The position numbers and the translations under genes are program-made. A stretch of DNA of 64,000 bases from an uncultured Clostridia bacterium (GTDB lineage: Bacteria; Bacillota; Clostridia; TANB77; CAG-508), in NCBI GenBank assembly GCA_934130285.1, contig CAKOXT010000003.1, positions 124,001-188,000 on the forward strand, read 5' to 3'. Position 1 is the first letter of the stretch. Each line of letters begins with the position of its first letter. This document shows positions 8,126-16,397 of this stretch, piece after piece. The notes below the pieces were generated by a model. That model did not search any database. It was given only the letters and a program-made list of their open reading frames with translations, and was not told the origin of the DNA.

Positions 8126-10309
8126 ATGAAAGTAGTCAAAAGAGATGGAAAAATAGTAGAATTTGATGATGAGAAAATCAGAAAAGCTATAGGAAAAGCA
8201 AATGCAGAAGTAAGCAGAAAAGATAAGGCAACAGAAGAAGAAATTGAAGAGATTGTAAACTACATAGGAGAATTAAGAAAAAATAGAATCTTAGTAGAAG
8301 ACATTCAAGACATCATCGAAGAAAAATTAATGGAAGTAGGAAAATATAATTTAGCCAGAAAATATATCACATATAGATATACAAGAGCTTTAGTTAGAAA
8401 ATCAAATACAACTGATCAATCAATTAAAGAATTAATTGATGGAGAAAGCGAATATTGGAACAATGAAAACTCAAATAAAAATGCTAGAGTTGTTACAACA
8501 CAAAGAGATTATCTTGCTGGAATTACAAGTACAGATATAACAAGAAGATTTTTATTACCAGAAGATGTTGTAAAAGCACATGATGAAGGAATAATCCATT
8601 TCCATGATGCAGATTACTTTGCACAAAATGCACTACATAATTGTGAATTAATAAACTTAGATGATATGCTACAAAATGGAACAATTATCAATGACGTTAT
8701 GATAGAAAAACCTCACAGATTTATTACAGCAGCAACAATTGCAACACAAATAATATTAGCAGTAACATCATCAAGCTATGGTGGAGCAACAGTTTCACTT
8801 AGCCATTTAGCACCATTCGTAAAATACAGCTATGATAGATATTATAAAAAATATAAAGATAGAAAATTAAGTGAAGAACAATGCAAAAAGTTTGCAATGG
8901 AAGATACTAAAAAAGAAGTTGCAGATGGAGTTCAAACATTTAATTATCAAGTAAATAGTATGACAAACACAAACGGACAAGCACCATTCTTAAGTGTATG
9001 CATGTATTTAGGCGAAACAGAAGAATACAAAGATGAACTTGCAATGATAATAGAAGAATTCTTAAATCAAAGAATATTAGGATTTAAAAATAAAAAAGGT
9101 GTGTATGTAACACCAGCTTTCCCAAAATTATTATATGTGCTAGAAGAAGACAACATAAAAGAAGGAAGCAAATATTGGTATTTAACAAAATTAGCAGCAA
9201 AATGTACAGCTAAGAGAATGGTTCCAGATTACATAAGCGAAAAAGTTATGAAACAAGTAAAAGTTAATCAATATGGTGATGGAGATTGTTATCCATGCAT
9301 GGGATGCAGATCATTCTTAACACCAGACAGAATAAAAGGAAACATAGCAAATGCTAAAAATTATGTTGAAGGAAAAGGAAAATACTATGGAAGATTTAAT
9401 CAAGGCGTTGTAACAATCAACCTTCCAGATGTAGCTTTGACTTCAGCAAAAGATATTAAAAAATTCTGGAAAATATTTGACGAAAGACTTGAATTATGCC
9501 ACACAGCATTAAAAATAAGACATGAAAGATTAGCTCAAGCAATCAGTGATGTTGCACCAATCGTATGGCAACACGGAGCATTAGCTAGATTAGGTCAAGG
9601 TGAATCAATTCATAAATTATTACATGGAGGATATTCTACAATATCTTTAGGATATGCAGGATTATATGAATGTGTAAAATATATGACAGGAAAGAGCCAT
9701 ACAGATGGAGCTGAAGGAGAAGAATTTGCAATTGAAGTAATGCAAAAACTTAATGATAAATGTGCTGAATGGAAAGAAAAAGAAGATATTGATTATAGTG
9801 TATATGGAACACCAATAGAATCAACAACATACAAATTTGCAAAATGTTTACAAAAGAGATTTGGAAAAGTTCCTGGAATAACAGATAGAAAATACATCAC
9901 AAATTCATACCACGTTCCAGTATTTGAAGAAATAGACGCTTTCACAAAACTAAAATTAGAAAGTAAATTCCAACAATTAAGCCCAGGTGGAGCAATTTCA
10001 TATGTTGAAACACCAAACTTACAAAATAATATAGAAGCAGTAATAGAATTAATTAAATTTATATATGACAATATCATGTATGCAGAATTAAATACAAAAT
10101 CAGATTATTGCCAAGAATGTGGATACACAGGAGAAATCTTAATAGATGATAACTTAGAATGGTATTGCCCAAACTGTGGAAATAGAGATCATGATAAATT
10201 AAACGTTGCGAGAAGAACTTGCGGATACATAGGAAGTAATTTCTGGAACAAAGGAAGAACAGAAGAAATTAAAGAAAGAGTACTACACATCGATAACAAA
10301 GATGCATAA
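8126..10309 (+). CDS. nrdD: Anaerobic ribonucleoside-triphosphate reductase
   Basis: Oxygen-sensitive class III reductase that makes dNTPs from NTPs through a glycyl radical. The chosen ATG at 8126 lies 6 bases after a GGGAGG site; an in-frame TTG 33 bases upstream lacks one. The 727 residues start with an ATP-cone regulatory domain (about 1-95), then the ten-stranded barrel with the cysteine set C388, C391 and C394 in CYPCMGC. The C-terminal zinc site is formed by CQECG and CPNCG, and the glycyl radical motif RRTCGYIGSNFW places the radical on about Gly700. The activase gene nrdG follows after 34 bases. The pair marks an anaerobic lifestyle. Confidence 0.97.
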   Translation: MKVVKRDGKIVEFDDEKIRKAIGKANAEVSRKDKATEEEIEEIVNYIGELRKNRILVEDIQDIIEEKLMEVGKYNLARKYITYRYTRALVRKSNTTDQSIKELIDGESEYWNNENSNKNARVVTTQRDYLAGITSTDITRRFLLPEDVVKAHDEGIIHFHDADYFAQNALHNCELINLDDMLQNGTIINDVMIEKPHRFITAATIATQIILAVTSSSYGGATVSLSHLAPFVKYSYDRYYKKYKDRKLSEEQCKKFAMEDTKKEVADGVQTFNYQVNSMTNTNGQAPFLSVCMYLGETEEYKDELAMIIEEFLNQRILGFKNKKGVYVTPAFPKLLYVLEEDNIKEGSKYWYLTKLAAKCTAKRMVPDYISEKVMKQVKVNQYGDGDCYPCMGCRSFLTPDRIKGNIANAKNYVEGKGKYYGRFNQGVVTINLPDVALTSAKDIKKFWKIFDERLELCHTALKIRHERLAQAISDVAPIVWQHGALARLGQGESIHKLLHGGYSTISLGYAGLYECVKYMTGKSHTDGAEGEEFAIEVMQKLNDKCAEWKEKEDIDYSVYGTPIESTTYKFAKCLQKRFGKVPGITDRKYITNSYHVPVFEEIDAFTKLKLESKFQQLSPGGAISYVETPNLQNNIEAVIELIKFIYDNIMYAELNTKSDYCQECGYTGEILIDDNLEWYCPNCGNRDHDKLNVARRTCGYIGSNFWNKGRTEEIKERVLHIDNKDA

Positions 10310-10343
10310 ATAAATATCTACATATTACGAAAGGAAGATAATT

Positions 10344-10835
10344 ATGAGATACAACAAGATTAGAAAAATGGATATAGCAGATGGACCAGGAGTAAGAGTA
10401 TCAATCTTTATGCAAGGTTGTGCATTTAACTGTAAAAACTGTTTTAATCCAGAAACACATGATTTTACAAAAGGCGAAGAATTTACAGAAGATACAATTC
10501 AAAAAGTATTAAATTTATGTGATAAAGACCACATTGCAGGATTATCAATTCTTGGTGGAGAACCAATGCATCCAAAAAATATTGAAGGAACAACAAAATT
10601 AGCAAAAGAATTTAAAGAGAAATTTCCTAACAAAACAGTATGGGCATGGACAGGATTCAACTTTGAAAATAATTTGAAAGACAAAGAAGTAATGAAATAC
10701 ATTGATGTTCTTGTAGACGGACAATATGTAGATGAAAAAAGAAATCCTACAATACAATGGAGAGGATCAGAAAATCAAAGAGTGATAGATGTACAAAAAT
10801 CATTAGCAAATCACTCAGTAGTAAAATATGAATAA
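10344..10835 (+). CDS. nrdG: Anaerobic ribonucleotide reductase activating protein
   Basis: Radical SAM activase that installs the glycyl radical on NrdD. The 163 residues start with MRYNKIRKMDIADGPG and carry the iron-sulphur cluster cysteines C26, C30 and C33 (CAFNCKNC), followed by the SAM-binding glycine segment SILGGEPM. Length and motif spacing are normal for NrdG. ATG is preceded by GAAAGGAAG. It is cotranscribed with nrdD and followed by a strong terminator. Confidence 0.96.
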   Translation: MRYNKIRKMDIADGPGVRVSIFMQGCAFNCKNCFNPETHDFTKGEEFTEDTIQKVLNLCDKDHIAGLSILGGEPMHPKNIEGTTKLAKEFKEKFPNKTVWAWTGFNFENNLKDKEVMKYIDVLVDGQYVDEKRNPTIQWRGSENQRVIDVQKSLANHSVVKYE

Positions 10836-10843
10836 TAAAATCT

Positions 10844-10875
10844 AAGCGAACATTACAACATGTTCGCTTTTTTTT
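10844..10875 (+). terminator. Terminator after nrdG
   Basis: A 9-base stem (10844-10852 with 10861-10869) with an 8-base loop runs into nine T residues. Confidence 0.9.
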
Positions 10876-10964
10876 ATAAAAATGAAATATTTTTGTAAAA
10901 AATTATGTAACCTTGGAAGGATTTAAGAAATTTATGTCGAATATTATTAGAAGAAAGGAATAAA

Positions 10965-12644
10965 ATGGTACGTTATAGTGAAGAATTAATTGATGAAATT
11001 AAATCCTCAAATGATATAGTTGATACAATATCACAATATGTAACATTAAAAAGAAGTGGAAGAAATTTTTTCGGATTATGTCCTTTTCATAAAGAAAAAT
11101 CTCCTTCTTTTTCTGTTTCACCTGATAAACAGATATTTCACTGTTTTGGATGTGGTGTTGGAGGAAATGTAATTCATTTTATAAGTAAAATTGAAAACTT
11201 AGATTTCAGAGAGACGATAGAATTTTTAGCTGATAGATCTGGTATAGAATTACCAACATCAGAAAATGATCAAAATAACAAACGTCAATTCATGAAAGAC
11301 AAAGTTTATAAAATCAATGAAGAAACAGCCCAATTTTATCATGAAAATTTATATAAACCTACTGCAAAACCAGCACAGGAATATGTAAAAACAAGAAAAC
11401 TAAATAATACTACTTTAAAATCTTTTCTAATTGGATATTCTGGAACGTATAATGAATTATACAAACATTTAAAACAAAAAGGGTTTACAGATGAAGAAAT
11501 ATTAGCATCAAGCCTAGTAAACAGAAATGATAGAGGACAATTTATAGATAGATTTAGAAACAGACTAATGATACCAATAATGGATATCAGAGGGAAGGTA
11601 ATAGCTTTTGGAGGTAGAGTTTTAGATAAGTCATTACCAAAATATATAAACTCACCAGAAAACATAGTTTATTCAAAAGGAAGAAACTTATTTGGATTAA
11701 ATATTGCCAAAAAAGGAAATCTAGATAAAATTGTAATTGTCGAGGGATATATGGATGCAATTTCATTATATCAAAGAGGTATAACCAATGTAGTAGCATC
11801 ACTTGGAACAGCATTAACAGAGGCACAAGGCAGACTACTAAGAAAATATGCTGGACAAGTTATAATAAGCTATGACTCAGATGGAGCAGGTCAAGCTGCA
11901 ACAATGAGAGGTTTAGAAATTCTTAAAAATTTAGGATGCGATGTTAGAATACTTCAAATGGAAGGTGCAAAAGATCCAGATGAATATGTTATCAAGTATG
12001 GAAGTGGAGGCTTCAATTTACTTATAGAAAATGCAATCTCATTAGTAGAGTTCAAAATAAAAGTATTAAGAAAACAATACAATTTGGATAATACAAATGA
12101 CAAGATCAAATTTTTACAAGAAATTGCAAAAGTTCTGGTAAGTATAGAAAGTCAAATAGAATTAGAAATTCAAATAGATAGCATATCAAGAAATTATGGA
12201 ATCTCAAAAGAAGCAGTATATGCTGAGATTAACAAAATAAAATATGTAAATAAAAACAAAGAAATTCAAGCTGAAACCAAAGTAAAACCAGTTATAAAAA
12301 GAAAAAATGAAACAACAGTTGATGAGTCCATAATAAGAAGAGAAAACGTAATAATATATTTACTTATAAATGGAAATGAAATAAATAGAAAAAAGATTAA
12401 AGAAAATATACAACTAGAGGATTTTAAATATTCATTAAACAAAGAAATATTACAAAAAATATATGAAGCAATAGATAGCAACAAGAGTGTAACCAATATA
12501 GTAGATTCTATGGAAGAAAAAGAATTAATCAGCCAATGTACAAAAATTATGGCAGATGATTATGAAATATCAGATATAGATAAGTGCATAGAAGATATGA
12601 TTAATAGTTATACTAAAGAAAGACTTATACGGAAGAAAAAATGA
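10965..12644 (+). CDS. dnaG: DNA primase DnaG, frame interrupted near the C-terminus
   Basis: Synthesises RNA primers at the replication fork. The N-terminal zinc finger uses C39, H42, C60 and C63 (CPFHKEKSPSF and HCFGCG); the RNA polymerase core follows, with the TOPRIM motif VEGYMDAISL and acidic SYDSDGAG; the C-terminal part is the helicase-binding region. The annotated frame ends at residue 559 with RKKK right after a run of six A at 12636-12641. The next 34 codons in the +1 frame (12643-12747) encode a typical clostridial DnaG tail, so removing one A would give a protein of about 594 residues, the usual length. Either a sequencing or assembly error, a slippery site, or a genuine truncation. 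dnaG is the first gene of the dnaG-rpoD unit, with an AAGGAA site before its ATG. Confidence 0.93.
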   Translation: MVRYSEELIDEIKSSNDIVDTISQYVTLKRSGRNFFGLCPFHKEKSPSFSVSPDKQIFHCFGCGVGGNVIHFISKIENLDFRETIEFLADRSGIELPTSENDQNNKRQFMKDKVYKINEETAQFYHENLYKPTAKPAQEYVKTRKLNNTTLKSFLIGYSGTYNELYKHLKQKGFTDEEILASSLVNRNDRGQFIDRFRNRLMIPIMDIRGKVIAFGGRVLDKSLPKYINSPENIVYSKGRNLFGLNIAKKGNLDKIVIVEGYMDAISLYQRGITNVVASLGTALTEAQGRLLRKYAGQVIISYDSDGAGQAATMRGLEILKNLGCDVRILQMEGAKDPDEYVIKYGSGGFNLLIENAISLVEFKIKVLRKQYNLDNTNDKIKFLQEIAKVLVSIESQIELEIQIDSISRNYGISKEAVYAEINKIKYVNKNKEIQAETKVKPVIKRKNETTVDESIIRRENVIIYLLINGNEINRKKIKENIQLEDFKYSLNKEILQKIYEAIDSNKSVTNIVDSMEEKELISQCTKIMADDYEISDIDKCIEDMINSYTKERLIRKKK

Positions 12645-12747
12645 AATATTATCAAAGCTAGAAGCAAATACAGGTACAAAAGAGGAAATAACTAGTCTTG
12701 AAAGAGAGCTAAGTCAAATTATTTTGCAATTAGCTAAAATGAAATAG
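12643..12747 (+). pseudogene. dnaG: Out-of-frame C-terminal tail of dnaG
   Basis: Reading from 12643 in the +1 frame relative to dnaG gives 34 codons and a TAG stop, with the sequence EILSKLEANTGTKEE, then SLERELSQIILQLAKMK. This closely resembles the last helix of clostridial primases (glutamate-rich hairpin ending in a short hydrophobic stretch and Lys). No start codon or ribosome-binding site fits it as a separate gene. The stop codon is 9 bases before the rpoD ATG, overlapping its Shine-Dalgarno sequence, which is the expected tight dnaG-rpoD junction. Confidence 0.8.
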
Positions 12748-12756
12748 GAGGAAAGT

Positions 12757-14082
12757 ATGAGCAGAGCTAAAAAAGAAGAAACAGAAAACGAAGAAATTAA
12801 AACTACTAAAAAGAAAAAAGCTACAACTGCAGAAAATGAACAACTACAATTAGATGAAGTAGTAAAAGCTAGTAAAGAAGAAAATAAAAAAGCAACAGAA
12901 GCTAAAGCTAATAAAGAAGAAAATAAAAAAGCAACAGAAGTTAAAGATAGTAAAAAGAAAATAAAAGAACTTAAAAAAATAGAAAATCCACAAACAGAGG
13001 AAGAAATTGCGAATAACAAAGTTTATAACATATTAAAATCTGCAAAAGAAAGTGGAAAAATTACTTATGGAGAACTTGCAAGTCAATTAGGTGATGTAAC
13101 ACCAGATCAAATTGATAAAGTATTCGACGTATTTGAAGAATTAGGTGTAGACGTTCTTAAAGATGACACAGATGATGAACCAGACATTGAAGACTTAGAA
13201 GAAGTTGAAGAAATCAAATTAGATGATATGAACACAACTTCATTAGAAGGTATAAATGTAGATGATCCAGTAAGAATGTATTTAAGAGAGATAGGAAGAA
13301 TACCACTATTAACATTTGATGAAGAATTAGATCTAGCTAAAAGAATCCTAGAAGATGATGAAGAAGCAAAGCAAAAATTAGCAGAATCAAACTTAAGACT
13401 AGTTGTTAGTATAGCTAAAAAATATGTTGGTAGAGGAATGTTATTCCTAGACTTAATCCAAGAAGGAAATATGGGATTAATAAAAGCAGTAGAGAAATTT
13501 GATTACACAAAAGGATTCAAATTCAGTACTTATGCAACATGGTGGATTAGACAAGCTATAACAAGAGCTATAGCTGATCAAGCAAGAACAATAAGAATAC
13601 CTGTACACATGGTAGAAACAATTAATAAATTAATAAGAACATCAAGACACTTACTACAACAACTAGGTAGAGAGCCTACCCCAGAAGAAATAGCAGCTGA
13701 GATGGAAATACCAGTTGAAAAAGTAATGGAAATACAAAAAATAGCTCAAGACCCAGTATCTTTGGAAACACCAATTGGTGAAGAAGATGATAGTCATTTA
13801 GGAGATTTCATTCCAGATGATGAATCACCAGCCCCACAAGATTCTGCAGCTTATACATTATTAAAAGAACAATTAGAAGAAGTAATGGAAACATTAACAC
13901 CTAGAGAAGCAAAAGTATTAAAACTTAGATTTGGATTAGAAGACGGAAAAGCTAGAACACTTGAAGAAGTTGGACGTGAATTCAAAGTAACACGTGAAAG
14001 AATTAGACAAATCGAAGCAAAAGCATTACGCAAACTAAGACATCCAAGTAGAAGTAAAAGATTAAAAGATTATATGAGCTAA
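12757..14082 (+). CDS. rpoD: RNA polymerase primary sigma factor RpoD (SigA)
   Basis: Housekeeping sigma factor. The first roughly 75 residues are a Lys/Glu/Ala-rich low-complexity tail containing two copies of KEENKKATE; this precedes a region 1.1-like acidic domain. Region 1.2 begins near DDPVRMYLREIGRIPLL. Region 2, which melts and reads the -10 element, shows KGFKFSTYATWWIRQAI; region 3 follows; region 4 ends with the helix-turn-helix EVGREFKVTRERIRQIEAKAL for the -35 element. At 441 residues it is longer than the roughly 370 of Bacillus SigA because of the N-terminal tail. A TAGGAGG site precedes the ATG. Cotranscription with dnaG is the conserved macromolecular-synthesis operon arrangement. 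Confidence 0.97.
   Translation: MSRAKKEETENEEIKTTKKKKATTAENEQLQLDEVVKASKEENKKATEAKANKEENKKATEVKDSKKKIKELKKIENPQTEEEIANNKVYNILKSAKESGKITYGELASQLGDVTPDQIDKVFDVFEELGVDVLKDDTDDEPDIEDLEEVEEIKLDDMNTTSLEGINVDDPVRMYLREIGRIPLLTFDEELDLAKRILEDDEEAKQKLAESNLRLVVSIAKKYVGRGMLFLDLIQEGNMGLIKAVEKFDYTKGFKFSTYATWWIRQAITRAIADQARTIRIPVHMVETINKLIRTSRHLLQQLGREPTPEEIAAEMEIPVEKVMEIQKIAQDPVSLETPIGEEDDSHLGDFIPDDESPAPQDSAAYTLLKEQLEEVMETLTPREAKVLKLRFGLEDGKARTLEEVGREFKVTRERIRQIEAKALRKLRHPSRSKRLKDYMS
12873..12940 (+). repeat. In-frame tandem duplication in rpoD 5' end
   Basis: Two identical 29-base copies (12873-12901 and 12912-12940) on a 39-base period, equal to 13 codons, encode the repeated lysine-rich unit of the sigma factor tail. 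Confidence 0.85.
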
Positions 14083-14106
14083 AAAAGAAAAGGAGTGACT
14101 GAAGTC

Positions 14107-14262
14107 ATGGAAAAAAGAAATATAGAAATAGTTCCAGGAAACGGAAATATCGAAATATCACCAGCTGAGGATCACATAAATGATATAGTAGATAACAATA
14201 ATAAAAAACCAAAAAAAGAAGATATTGTTATCCCAGTTCCACAGAAGAAAGATGAGGAATAA
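14107..14262 (+). CDS. Small acidic/basic peptide downstream of rpoD
   Basis: A 51-residue reading frame starting 24 bases after rpoD, with AAAAGGAG about 11 bases before its ATG; a GTG four codons earlier is in frame but lies inside that site. The product starts MEKRNIEIVPGNGNIEIS, has an acidic middle with DNNN, and ends in a charged tail KKDEE. No membrane segment, no cysteine and no known motif. It is followed by a 13-base perfect stem-loop, which supports a real transcript end after this frame. I do not recognise the family; it is probably cotranscribed with rpoD. Confidence 0.5.
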   Translation: MEKRNIEIVPGNGNIEISPAEDHINDIVDNNNKKPKKEDIVIPVPQKKDEE

Positions 14263-14274
14263 AATAAAAAATAA

Positions 14275-14308
14275 CTAATAGGAAATGTATAAAAGCATTT
14301 CCTATTAG
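14275..14308 (+). terminator. Stem-loop ending the dnaG-rpoD unit
   Basis: A perfect 13-base stem (14275-14287 with 14296-14308) and 8-base loop; the following T-run is weak (ATTTAAAT). Confidence 0.65.
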
Positions 14309-14420
14309 ATTTAAATACTATAAAAGCACAGTAAAAAGCATTATAAGAAGACATATCAAATAACTTACATCATGCTTTCTATAAAAAATCAAAATACATT
14401 ACAAAAAATAGTAAAAAGTG

Positions 14421-14449
14421 TTGACAAAACACAAAATAGACATTATAAT
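14421..14449 (+). promoter_or_regulatory. Consensus promoter of tRNA-Met
   Basis: Exact TTGACA at 14421-14426 and exact TATAAT at 14444-14449 with a 17-base spacer, 11 bases ahead of the mature tRNA 5' end. Confidence 0.9.
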
Positions 14450-14460
14450 ATTAATGCTAT

Positions 14461-14537
14461 GGCGAGATAGCTCAGCTGGCTAGAGCAACTGGTTCATACC
14501 CAGTAGGTCGAGAGTTCGAATCTCCCTCTCGCTACCA
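14461..14537 (+). tRNA. tRNA-Met (anticodon CAT)
   Basis: A 77-base cloverleaf including an encoded CCA. The anticodon stem ACTGG/CCAGT surrounds loop TTCATAC, giving CAT; the loop and the first base pair argue for elongator Met rather than initiator or lysidine-modified Ile. The acceptor has G1 opposite U72, and the T-stem GAGAG/CTCCC contains one A-C mismatch (positions 50 and 64). The gene has its own consensus promoter and a terminator directly after CCA. Confidence 0.93.
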
Positions 14538-14567
14538 AAACCTTTCACTTATGTGAAAGGTTTTTTT
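14537..14567 (+). terminator. Terminator after tRNA-Met
   Basis: A 12-base stem (14537-14548 with 14553-14564) around TTAT, running into seven T residues. Confidence 0.9.
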
Positions 14568-14657
14568 ATGCCTAAAAGTAGCAGAAGGTAATTTTTGTAA
14601 AAAGACTTGTTTTACTTAATATATATATAATAATTCTAATAAATATAGAGGTAAGAT

Positions 14658-14846
14658 ATGAACAAATTAAGTAAAATTTTATTAGCAATTATTATATTTC
14701 TAATATGTGTATTAAGTGCAGTAATTTATAATTTTTTTGAACAAAAAGAAGCTTTAGAAGTAAGTTTAGAAGAAATTAAAAACATGCATGAAGAAATTAA
14801 TTCTTTAAATGCACAGATATCAGATTTACGTTCTGAGGAAAGATAA
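14658..14846 (+). CDS. Small single-pass membrane protein with coiled coil
   Basis: A 62-residue protein with a short cytoplasmic start, one hydrophobic helix at about residues 7-25, and then a glutamate-rich heptad-like stretch (about 30-60) typical of a parallel coiled coil. The layout is that of FtsL/DivIC-type septum proteins or phage-like small membrane proteins, but there is no diagnostic motif, so no function is assigned. It stands alone after the tRNA-Met terminator, with a TATAAT-like stretch upstream and AGAGGT about 8 bases before the ATG. Confidence 0.55.
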   Translation: MNKLSKILLAIIIFLICVLSAVIYNFFEQKEALEVSLEEIKNMHEEINSLNAQISDLRSEER

Positions 14847-14956
14847 AAATATAATAACTAAAAGTATATAATGTAGAAACAAATAAAAGCTACTAAAACT
14901 AAATTAAAAAGAATGTAAATTTAGAACATAATTGCTAAGCAAAAGAATATAAAATA

Positions 14957-14985
14957 TTGCAGTACTTGACATAATGTGATATAAT
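14957..14985 (+). promoter_or_regulatory. Candidate promoter of the 71-residue orphan gene
   Basis: TTGCAG at 14957-14962 and TATAAT at 14980-14985 with a 17-base spacer, 34 bases ahead of the start codon. Confidence 0.55.
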
Positions 14986-15019
14986 AATATTACTATTGTT
15001 TGATAGGAGGTATTAATGA

Positions 15020-15235
15020 ATGAAATCTCCAAAGCTGGCAAAAATTGAACCAATTCGGGAATATTGGGAAAATGGAAAATTAAAATCAGAAAAATACCTG
15101 ATACATATGTCATACATCGTATACCGGTATGACAAGAAAGGGAATAACATAGGATTATCTGTCAATGGGATAGAATATCCTGTAGATTCTGAATTGATTT
15201 TCTCAGGAAAGACCTTAAAGGTTCAAACCAAATAA
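15020..15235 (+). CDS. Orphan 71-residue protein of unknown function
   Basis: A short protein rich in Lys, Tyr and Ile with alternating hydrophobic pattern (YIVYRYDKKGNNIGL, GIEYPVDSELIFSG), which suggests a small beta-rich fold. No cysteines, membrane helix or known motif. The ATG at 15020 is 9 bases behind AGGAGG; another ATG four bases earlier opens only a 10-codon frame. It has its own promoter and a very strong 12-base-stem terminator, so it is a monocistronic unit. I do not recognise the family. Confidence 0.6.
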   Translation: MKSPKLAKIEPIREYWENGKLKSEKYLIHMSYIVYRYDKKGNNIGLSVNGIEYPVDSELIFSGKTLKVQTK

Positions 15236-15271
15236 TCTGAGTGAATATGTTCACTCAGATTATTTTTTTAT
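15236..15271 (+). terminator. Terminator after orphan gene
   Basis: Perfect 12-base stem (15236-15247 with 15252-15263), TATG loop, followed by an A and seven T residues. Confidence 0.92.
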
Positions 15272-15476
15272 ATTATAGAAACGTTCGAAGAACTTTCCAT
15301 AATATAAATACTTTGCACAGAAATTAGCTATGCAAATTTTGCACACGAACAATTCAATGTGACCTGAACTCTATAATTAAAGTATAAAAAAATTTAATCA
15401 GCCAACTATTGTTCTAAATAAGAAAGGGTAGAGGAATAAAAAAAACGATACATACAAATAAGTTAAAAGATAAAAA

Positions 15477-15505
15477 AATAATCTCTAGACATACTAGAGA
15501 TTATT
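15477..15505 (-). terminator. Terminator of rplU-rpmA
   Basis: Perfect 12-base stem (15477-15488 with 15494-15505); on the minus strand it is followed by seven T residues, 17 bases after the rpmA stop. Confidence 0.88.
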
Positions 15506-15521
15506 TTAATTATATTATTAA

Positions 15522-15791
15522 TTATTCAGCAGCGTTCTCTACTGGGTAAACGCTAACTTGTTTTTTGTCTTTACCTAATTTCTCAAATTTAACTGTTCCA
15601 TCTGATAAAGCAAATAAAGTATCATCACTACCTTTTCCAACGTTCATACCTGGATGGATGTGAGTTCCTCTTTGTCTAACTAATATATTTCCTGCAAGAA
15701 CAAATTGTCCATCTGCTCTTTTAACACCAAGTCTCTTTGACTCACTGTCTCTACCGTTCTTAACACTACCTTGACCTTTTTTATGTGCCAC
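15522..15791 (-). CDS. rpmA: 50S ribosomal protein L27, no N-terminal extension
   Basis: Large-subunit protein whose N-terminus reaches the peptidyl-transferase centre. The 89 residues begin directly with AHKKGQGSVKNGRDSESKRLG after a GTG start, and the codon before the GTG is a stop in frame, so there is no room for the 9-12 residue leader found in Staphylococcus and Bacillus L27, which the Prp protease removes. The GTG is preceded by GGGAG. The gene follows rplU by 60 bases with no prp (ysxB) gene in between, in agreement with the missing leader. Confidence 0.96.
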   Translation of the reverse strand: MAHKKGQGSVKNGRDSESKRLGVKRADGQFVLAGNILVRQRGTHIHPGMNVGKGSDDTLFALSDGTVKFEKLGKDKKQVSVYPVENAAE

Positions 15792-15851
15792 TTAAATTCA
15801 CTCCCTTCACATAAAGATTTTTATATGTTACACATTTAAATTTAATCAAAA

Positions 15852-16202
15852 TTATTTTGCTGCTTCAGCTGTAGCTTCTTTTTTTGCAGCTGGTAACTTA
15901 ATATTTGTAATTTCTACCTTTGTGTATGGTTGTCTATGACCTTGAGTTCTTCTATAATTCTTTTTAGCCTTATATTTGAAAACAAGAATTTTTTTAGATT
16001 TGTCATGAGAAATTACTTTTCCTTCAACCTTAATACCTTTAACATAAGGACTTCCAACTTGTACTTTTTTATCATCAGATACAAGAACTACTTTATCAAA
16101 AGTAACTTTTTTTCCTACTTCAGTATCTAATTTTTCGAAAAATACAACATCTCCTTCTGCTACTTTGTATTGTTTTCCACATGCTTCAATAATTGCGTAC
16201 AT
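15852..16202 (-). CDS. rplU: 50S ribosomal protein L21
   Basis: Binds 23S rRNA in the large subunit. The 116 residues show the family start MYAIIEACGKQYKVAEGD and the C-terminal signature KKNYRRTQGHRQPYTKVEI, followed by an alanine/lysine-rich tail. The ATG is behind GGGAGGTG. It is transcribed with rpmA from one promoter through a structured 5' leader of about 100 bases that fits an L21 autoregulatory leader. Confidence 0.96.
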   Translation of the reverse strand: MYAIIEACGKQYKVAEGDVVFFEKLDTEVGKKVTFDKVVLVSDDKKVQVGSPYVKGIKVEGKVISHDKSKKILVFKYKAKKNYRRTQGHRQPYTKVEITNIKLPAAKKEATAEAAK

Positions 16203-16306
16203 TTAAGTACACCTCCCTTTTTTGTATACTCGCTAATCCTTACATATAGGTAGTTAGAATAAATCTAACATTTATGGAACCTTAATTAAGCGGATTACAG
16301 TTACAT
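16203..16306 (-). promoter_or_regulatory. Putative L21 leader
   Basis: The untranslated leader of rplU can close a long-range stem from TAATCC near its 5' part with GGATTA near its 3' part, and contains an inner hairpin GTTAGA-loop-TCTAAC. Position and shape agree with known r-protein L21 leaders of Bacillota; a covariance search was not possible here. Confidence 0.5.
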
Positions 16307-16335
16307 ATTCTAACATAGCAGTCAAGTTTTGTCAA
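16307..16335 (-). promoter_or_regulatory. Promoter of rplU-rpmA
   Basis: On the minus strand, TTGACA (16330-16335) and TAGAAT (16307-16312) with a 17-base spacer. Confidence 0.8.
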
Positions 16336-16397
16336 CATAAAAGCAAGAAATATCTGGATTTTAACCAATATTTAAGAATGATAACAAATGTTTATAA

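Noticed and set aside
10894..10911. TGTAAA/TGTAAC pair upstream of dnaG as another WalR-type site
   Set aside because: The half-sites start 12 bases apart rather than 11, so they do not fit the spacing seen at 22813 and 42140.
15272..15476. Possible small RNA gene between the orphan gene and rpmA
   Set aside because: A TATAAT-like stretch near 15372 has no good -35 partner, and no stable fold or terminator on the plus strand follows.
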